Origin: Thalassolituus sp006212115
Lineage (GTDB): Bacteria > Pseudomonadota > Gammaproteobacteria > Pseudomonadales > Oceanobacteraceae
Length of the DNA: 64,000 nucleotides
NCBI RefSeq assembly: GCF_040372045.1
Contig: NZ_BAABWH010000001.1
Strand: one strand, 5' to 3'
Under the pieces are notes generated by a model. It was given only the letters and a program-made list of their open reading frames with translations. It was not told the origin of the DNA and searched no databases. Every line of letters starts with the position of its first letter. The first letter of the stretch is position 1. Position numbers and translations under genes: made by a program. Positions 59,725 to 64,000 of this stretch are shown one piece after another.

Positions 59725-59746
59725 TTGACCTGACAATTTAATCAGG
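59725..59746 (+). promoter_or_regulatory. Possible -35 element with operator-like dyad before the small acidic gene
   Basis: TTGACC (59725-59730) is a plausible -35, but no good -10 is at 17 bases (TCTATT occurs at 19). A dyad CCTGA-CAATTTAA-TCAGG (59729-59746) overlaps it. If real, it would give the small gene its own regulated promoter. Evidence is modest. Confidence 0.3.
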
Positions 59747-59782
59747 CACTCTATTGTCTTGGTACCTAGCTTTGAGGTCTTT

Positions 59783-59998
59783 ATGAGCGACACACAGGCA
59801 GCAACAAATACCGGCTCTGATTCAGTCAGCGGCTCTGATTCAGCAACTGGCGCACCACACCAGCAAGCCGACGCGGCGGCCCCTCAGGACTGGGAGGAGC
59901 TGTCCTTCCTCGATGATATGGAGCTCGGTAGCATCGACCCTGAGTCTTATCAGGAACAGGCTGATGATGGCTGCGAAGGCGGCGCCTGCAAAATCTGA
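59783..59998 (+). CDS. Small acidic protein with C-terminal Cys-x4-Cys motif
   Basis: 71 residues from the ATG at 59783 (GAGG ribosome site 5 bases away). N-terminal half is low-complexity Ser/Thr/Gly/Asp (SDSVSGSDSATGAPHQQADA). The C-terminal half has a defined pattern, WEELSFLDDMELGSIDPESY, and ends DDGCEGGACKI, so C-x4-C sits 3 residues from the end. No signal or TM. Not recognised; it could bind a metal or act as a redox or partner tag. It lies 123 bp after the diflavin reductase. Confidence 0.6.
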   Translation: MSDTQAATNTGSDSVSGSDSATGAPHQQADAAAPQDWEELSFLDDMELGSIDPESYQEQADDGCEGGACKI

Positions 59999-60088
59999 CT
60001 TCTGAATCCTGACGTAGCTTTGCATTACTCCCTCTGCCCGACAGCAAGGGGCCTCTGATATAGTCGATGCTCGACTGCGGAGTACCTT

Positions 60089-60703
60089 ATGTTTGATAAA
60101 GCTATTCAGGATGCCTTAATTATCTGGGCCACCATTGACCCGATAGGCACCCTTGCCATTTTTTCTGCTTTAACGGCCAGTATGTCGGTCACTCAGCGCA
60201 GAAAAACGGCGACCCGGGCGGTCCTGTACGCCGGTGGTGTCCTGATTGGCTCTTTAGTAATTGGCCAGATACTGCTGACTGCCATGGGCATCAGCCTGTT
60301 GTCGTTCCAGCTCGCTGGCGGGATCATTCTGTTTCTTTTTGGTTTACAGATGGTCTTTGGAAATACAGATGCCGAAGCCGGAAAAGAGCCCGATCACAAC
60401 GTTGCAATATTCCCAATTGCCATACCGGCAACAGCCACGCCGGGCGCTATTCTGGCGGTAATATTACTGACCGATAATCAGATTTATCCGATCGCTCAGC
60501 AGTTTGTGACTGGATTAATTGTGATTGCTACCTTGGCCATTACCTGGGTCATGATGTTTTTCTCCGATCGTATATTAGCGGTGATCGGTAGCGGTGGTGC
60601 ATCATTACTGACCAAGATTATGGGCATGATACTGGCGGCTTTATCCGTACAGCTGGTGATGAACGCCGTCGGAGCAGAACAGTGGGTAAATCTCGCGCCG
60701 TAG
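60089..60703 (+). CDS. MarC family inner-membrane protein
   Basis: 204 residues with about six TM helices and the MarC/UPF0056 signature: IIWATIDPIGTLAIFSALTA near the N-terminus and FPIAIPATATPGAILAVI in the middle. Function unknown; not a proven antibiotic transporter. Single gene with a GGAG ribosome site. Confidence 0.92.
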   Translation: MFDKAIQDALIIWATIDPIGTLAIFSALTASMSVTQRRKTATRAVLYAGGVLIGSLVIGQILLTAMGISLLSFQLAGGIILFLFGLQMVFGNTDAEAGKEPDHNVAIFPIAIPATATPGAILAVILLTDNQIYPIAQQFVTGLIVIATLAITWVMMFFSDRILAVIGSGGASLLTKIMGMILAALSVQLVMNAVGAEQWVNLAP

Positions 60704-60824
60704 TCAGCCGATCGAAGTTTGCTGTGATCCTATGACTTAATGCGGCGCGATTTTACACATCGTCGTATGGCGGTTTTGCGATAGACTGATTTCACTCTTA
60801 CCGCTGATCAGCAAGGAAGCCACG

Positions 60825-62204
60825 ATGCGATATCTCCATGATGGAAAATGGCCAGTTAGCATAAAATGGATCTTAAAATGGCCAGTGATCTTAAGCGCTC
60901 TGCTATGCCTGTCGGCATGCAGTTACAACGGCACCTATAGAAGTAATCTCTCTGACGTCTGTACATTCGAATTACCTACCGATTGTGCAAAGCACGCAAC
61001 CCAGATCAGCCAGACAGGCACCGATGCAGAGTATCGTCTTGGATTCATTGAGTACGACGATCAGGGTCAATTACGTGATCGGGCTCAGCAGGACAGAGTA
61101 CTAAGCGAATACCTCGAGATTGCTGGAAAACAGGACGTTATTGTTCTGACATTCGTTCACGGGTGGCATCACAGTGCCCGGCCCGAGGACGGTAACATCA
61201 CCGAATTTCGCAAAATGTTAGCGTCTGTCTCCCGACAGGAAGCGCATTCAAGCCAGCAACAGCAGCGTGACCGACGCCCTGTTCTGGGTGTCTACATTGG
61301 TTGGCGCGGGGATTCCCTCGATATTCCGGTCATTAACCATGCTACTTTCTGGGACCGGAAAGCGACCGCCCACGAGGTAGGGAGAAAAGGCGTAACCGAA
61401 GCCCTGCTGCGTCTGGAAGAATTAGTTAATGTGCGCAACACCTTCAAAGATGGTGATCCACCTTCCACAAGCCGACTGGTTGTCATCGGGCACAGTTTTG
61501 GCGGTGCTGTCGTCTACAGCTCTTTGCAGAAAATCCTTAATGATCGTTTCATCGACTCCCGCAAAGGTAAAAACTTTGGCGGCAATGCCGAAGGCTTTGG
61601 AGACATGGTCATTCTTATGAATCCCGCCTTTGAGGCCCTGCGGTTCTCGTCATTATTCGAACTTTCACAGGAGAAGTGTCGAGGTTATTTTCCCGGCCAG
61701 TTACCCAAGCTGGCCATCCTCACTTCAGAGTCGGATTACGCAACCAAACTGGCCTTTCCTGCCGGTCGATTTTTCTCAACTGTGTTCGAGCGCCACCGAG
61801 ACATGGAGCGCTACGAGTGCCCTCGACCCGGCATGTCTAACAGCCGCACCGTGACCATTCCTCAGTGGAAAGCGGACCGCAACACCATCGGACACTTCAA
61901 GCCATATCTCACTCACAAATTGATGCCTGCCAGTGAGCAGGGACCAGAGTCGTTCGACCTGGAGCGAGCCTATTCTGACTGGTCTGCTCATGATGTAGAT
62001 CAGGCTGATATATACACCACCGTCGATCTGATCAGCATGCAAAAGACAACGGCCCGGAACCCCTACATGAATATAGCGGTCGATAAAGAATTGATGGACG
62101 GTCACAATGATATCTGGGGTGACAACATCATTGGTTTTATCAGTGAATTGATTACTGTTTCAACCACACCTCAGCAAGTGTACGAACAGCTTTTACAAAA
62201 CTAA
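60825..62204 (+). CDS. Lipoprotein alpha/beta-hydrolase-like esterase or lipase
   Basis: 459 residues. Lipobox LCLSAC (Cys32). The oxyanion and nucleophile region reads TFVHGWHHSA and LVVIGHSFGGAVVYSSL, the G-x-S-x-G of a serine hydrolase. Domain continues with FEALRFSSLFELSQ. Likely faces the periplasm or the cell surface. A polar Cys pair (KCRGYFP, YECPRPG) may form a disulfide. Closest known families are lipoprotein esterases of unknown substrate. Confidence 0.75.
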   Translation: MRYLHDGKWPVSIKWILKWPVILSALLCLSACSYNGTYRSNLSDVCTFELPTDCAKHATQISQTGTDAEYRLGFIEYDDQGQLRDRAQQDRVLSEYLEIAGKQDVIVLTFVHGWHHSARPEDGNITEFRKMLASVSRQEAHSSQQQQRDRRPVLGVYIGWRGDSLDIPVINHATFWDRKATAHEVGRKGVTEALLRLEELVNVRNTFKDGDPPSTSRLVVIGHSFGGAVVYSSLQKILNDRFIDSRKGKNFGGNAEGFGDMVILMNPAFEALRFSSLFELSQEKCRGYFPGQLPKLAILTSESDYATKLAFPAGRFFSTVFERHRDMERYECPRPGMSNSRTVTIPQWKADRNTIGHFKPYLTHKLMPASEQGPESFDLERAYSDWSAHDVDQADIYTTVDLISMQKTTARNPYMNIAVDKELMDGHNDIWGDNIIGFISELITVSTTPQQVYEQLLQN

Positions 62205-62217
62205 TCAGGAGATTTTT

Positions 62218-62772
62218 ATGCGTCGTAACGCGTTAGCATTAGGCACAGCACTCACACTGGTTTGCAGCTGTGCAGTTGCGGATGACTTCAGTATTGCGAG
62301 TGACGCCTTCAAAGAAGGCAGCACCTTGAGTAGCACTCAGGTATTTAATGGCTTTGGATGTGAAGGAGAAAACATCTCTCCTGATCTGGCGTGGCAAAAT
62401 GCGCCAGCAGGCACTAAAAGTTTTGCCATAAACCTGTATGACCCGGATGCCCCTACCGGTTCGGGTTGGTGGCACTGGATTGCGTATAACATTCCAGTGA
62501 CGACGACCGCTCTGGCTGCAGGTGCTGGTGAGGTCGATGGCAATGGTCTGCCTGAAGGCGCCGTTCACGGACGATCAGATTACGGCACCTATGGATTCGG
62601 CGGTGCCTGCCCACCGATCGGCGATGACCCCCACCGTTACACTTTGACGGTGCATGCCCTGTCGGTTGAGCAACTGGATTTACCCGAGGACGCGAGCGCG
62701 GCGCTGATCGGCTACATGGTTAATGCGAATACCATTGAAAAAGCGTCGGTCACGGCTTTCTACGGTCGATAA
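62218..62772 (+). CDS. Secreted YbhB/YbcL-type PEBP (Raf kinase inhibitor-like) protein
   Basis: 184 residues with a signal peptide (ALTLVCSCAVADDF) and PEBP core: FGCEGENISPDLAWQNAPAG, DPDAPTGSGWWHWIAYNIP, HGRSDYGTYGFGGACPP and DDPHRYTLTVHAL. Bacterial PEBPs are of unclear function. The ribosome site AGGAG lies in the 13-bp gap after the lipoprotein hydrolase, so the two are likely one operon. Confidence 0.92.
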   Translation: MRRNALALGTALTLVCSCAVADDFSIASDAFKEGSTLSSTQVFNGFGCEGENISPDLAWQNAPAGTKSFAINLYDPDAPTGSGWWHWIAYNIPVTTTALAAGAGEVDGNGLPEGAVHGRSDYGTYGFGGACPPIGDDPHRYTLTVHALSVEQLDLPEDASAALIGYMVNANTIEKASVTAFYGR

Positions 62773-62787
62773 CCACGAACCTCAAAT

Positions 62788-62810
62788 GCAGTCTGGCCCG
62801 GCCAGACTGC
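62788..62810. terminator. Bidirectional hairpin between converging genes
   Basis: GCAGTCTGGC (62788-62797) pairs perfectly with GCCAGACTGC (62801-62810), 10-bp stem and 3-base loop, 16 bp after the PEBP gene and 7 bp before the end of the dioxygenase gene. No long T-run on either side, but position between convergent genes supports a shared terminator. Confidence 0.6.
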
Positions 62811-62816
62811 CTACTA

Positions 62817-63686
62817 TTAATTGATATCGACCTGAATGGCTTTGTAAGCCAGCATGGACCGATCCCACTGTTCCTCGATCTCAAAAATGTAATCCTGATA
62901 GTTTGAATTAAAAACGTTATCACTGCTGTTGCTGGTGTCTTTTTCCTGCCCCGTGTAGTCCGAGTGATTTTCATAAATGTCGTTGCACAGATCATCATCA
63001 AAACAGAACTGAGAAACGAGTTGCTGCGTACCATCCACGACAATACGGAAATGAATATGCGTAGTGCGACCTCGATACCAGCCGGGGAAGCAGGCTTTAA
63101 AATACACATTCCCTACACTGTCGGTCGTTTTGATTCCACGAAACCAGCGTGCTGACAGCGCGTCGGATTCGTTCCCAGTGCAGAAACCACTGTTAAAATT
63201 ACTGACATCGCCACGACTGTCTGAATCATCGCCAGAATAGACACCCTCGCTATTGCACCACCAGACTTCGATCTGAGCGTTTTCGATCGGCTGACAGTTG
63301 TTATCCACCAGCTTCATGGCCAGCGTCATAGGCACACCCGGCTCACCCTCCGAAATATCGTCCCGTTCGTCATCCACATCGAAAAAGCAGGGGCCGATGG
63401 TAAATGCCTCGGTGATCTGGCAAAGGTTTCCTAACCCCGTTGCGAAAGGGTCGGTTTCTGGCGGAAATACCGCCTCCATGGCCGCTGTTCCACCACTCGC
63501 CCATTGCGTAGTATTGGTGCCACTGCTCTGCGTATCGTCATCAATACCGCTGTCACCGGCGACACTGTTGTCTGTACCGGAGTCCGTCCCTCCGCAACCC
63601 GCAACACTGAGGAGTAAGGGCGCTGTCACCGCGACACCCAGGCCTCGGATAACCTGACGACGTCGTACAATTGTGTTTATATTCAT
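62817..63686 (-). CDS. Tat-exported lipoprotein intradiol ring-cleavage dioxygenase
   Basis: 289 residues from the ATG at 63686. The N-terminus has a twin-arginine signal (VRRRQVIRGLGVAV) followed by lipobox SVAGC (Cys31), so it should be folded before export and anchored as a lipoprotein. A Thr/Ser/Asp-rich linker precedes the dioxygenase core: GVYSG and GWYRGRTTHIHF hold the Tyr, Tyr, His, His ligands of a non-heme Fe(III), as in protocatechuate or catechol dioxygenases. Extracellular location is unusual for that class. Substrate unknown; surface aromatics or siderophore-like catechols are inferences. Confidence 0.85.
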   Translation of the reverse strand: MNINTIVRRRQVIRGLGVAVTAPLLLSVAGCGGTDSGTDNSVAGDSGIDDDTQSSGTNTTQWASGGTAAMEAVFPPETDPFATGLGNLCQITEAFTIGPCFFDVDDERDDISEGEPGVPMTLAMKLVDNNCQPIENAQIEVWWCNSEGVYSGDDSDSRGDVSNFNSGFCTGNESDALSARWFRGIKTTDSVGNVYFKACFPGWYRGRTTHIHFRIVVDGTQQLVSQFCFDDDLCNDIYENHSDYTGQEKDTSNSSDNVFNSNYQDYIFEIEEQWDRSMLAYKAIQVDIN

Positions 63687-63839
63687 ATCACTGGGACTCT
63701 GAGCAGTAGTGTTATTGTCGGCATGAATTTTACTTAGAGTAGTAAGCCACATCTGCGGATAAAGGGTCAGAGTACCTTTTGTTATGTCGTACTACGCAAA
63801 GTTATGTCTCCGACCACAGGTAACCGGCGTTCAATTTTT

Positions 63840-64000
63840 ATGTTATCCCGATTCGTTCAACTGCTCCGTCCTCTGATACATACGCTGTCACTGAGTGTCT
63901 TACTGCTGCTGTCGGGCTGTTCCGGGTTTCAGGCGCTGCCAACGTCAAACGATCCGGGAGCATCCATACAAAACCCTGATGTACGCTCCGTGCTGTATCG
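63840..64000 (+). CDS. Lipoprotein, 5' end only
   Basis: The frame opens at an ATG at 63840 and runs off the window. The visible 53 codons encode a signal (SLSVLLLLSGC, lipobox Cys27) and a short polar mature part. An in-frame ATG at 63804 is an alternative start. It diverges from the dioxygenase gene. Family not recognisable from this length. Confidence 0.6.
   Translation, partial: MLSRFVQLLRPLIHTLSLSVLLLLSGCSGFQALPTSNDPGASIQNPDVRSVLY

Noticed and set aside
1..64000. tRNA, rRNA, CRISPR, insertion sequence or prophage
   Set aside because: No cloverleaf-type sequence, repeat-spacer array, transposase or integrase frame, or terminal inverted repeat pair was found on reading both strands. A tRNAscan and ISfinder search would be decisive.

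Overview
The window reads as a chromosomal segment of a free-living, probably marine, Gammaproteobacterium. The gene content and order (proA-nadD-rsfS-rlmH-mrdA-rodA-mltB-rlpA, dacA-ybeD-lipB-lipA, macAB-type efflux, DUF3549, DUF4404, YdcH, trxC, DUF481) resemble the Oceanospirillales/Thalassolituus-Oceanobacter neighbourhood, but this placement is an inference from gene families only. I see no rRNA, tRNA, CRISPR array, insertion sequence or prophage. Coding density is high, and only three stretches exceed about 300 bp without a confident gene.

Left part (1-13,131, all minus strand): an iron-acquisition island. A decarboxylase, an N-hydroxylating monooxygenase, an MFS exporter and a fused GNAT/IucA-IucC synthetase form a translationally coupled operon of the bisucaberin/desferrioxamine hydroxamate type. 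A siderophore-iron reductase with a FhuF-like 2Fe-2S motif and a multi-spanning acyltransferase follow. Just downstream on the same strand lies a giant lipoprotein, cut by the window edge. Its N-terminus looks like HmuY (a heme-binding family) and is followed by cadherin-like repeats arranged in a three-domain higher-order repeat. A sigma70-type promoter overlapped by a Fur-like dyad sits before the first gene.

Middle part (13,260-41,672): thioredoxin 2, a response regulator with an unknown output region, YdcH, an OMF-MacB-MacA tripartite exporter, lipoate synthesis with dacA, a coiled-coil secreted protein, YchJ, DUF3549, DedA and a methyltransferase. Next come two adjacent membrane proteins with degenerate GGDEF domains. 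The proline/NAD/ribosome-maturation/cell-elongation cluster proA to rlpA follows. The usual continuation of that cluster (dacA-ybeD-lipB-lipA) is displaced about 14 kb to the left and inverted. A glycosyltransferase, a GAF-Fis regulator without an AAA+ domain, a CBS protein and small unknown genes follow.

Right part (41,950-64,000): a periplasmic binding-protein-like gene coupled to an FAD oxidase, a TetR regulator, several unknown proteins, an AraC regulator and a second glycosyltransferase overlapping a PAP2 lipid phosphatase. The most notable locus is a three-gene MbnP/MbnH cluster with a beta-barrel protein carrying a His-rich tail (50,864-54,503). It looks like a copper-handling unit without methanobactin genes nearby, and it is preceded by three tandem 15-bp repeats. 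dinB has a near-consensus LexA box. A NirA-type siroheme reductase is paired with a CysJ-like diflavin reductase and followed by a tiny acidic protein ending in a Cys-x4-Cys motif. A MarC protein, a lipoprotein hydrolase, a secreted PEBP protein and a Tat-exported lipoprotein intradiol dioxygenase close the window.
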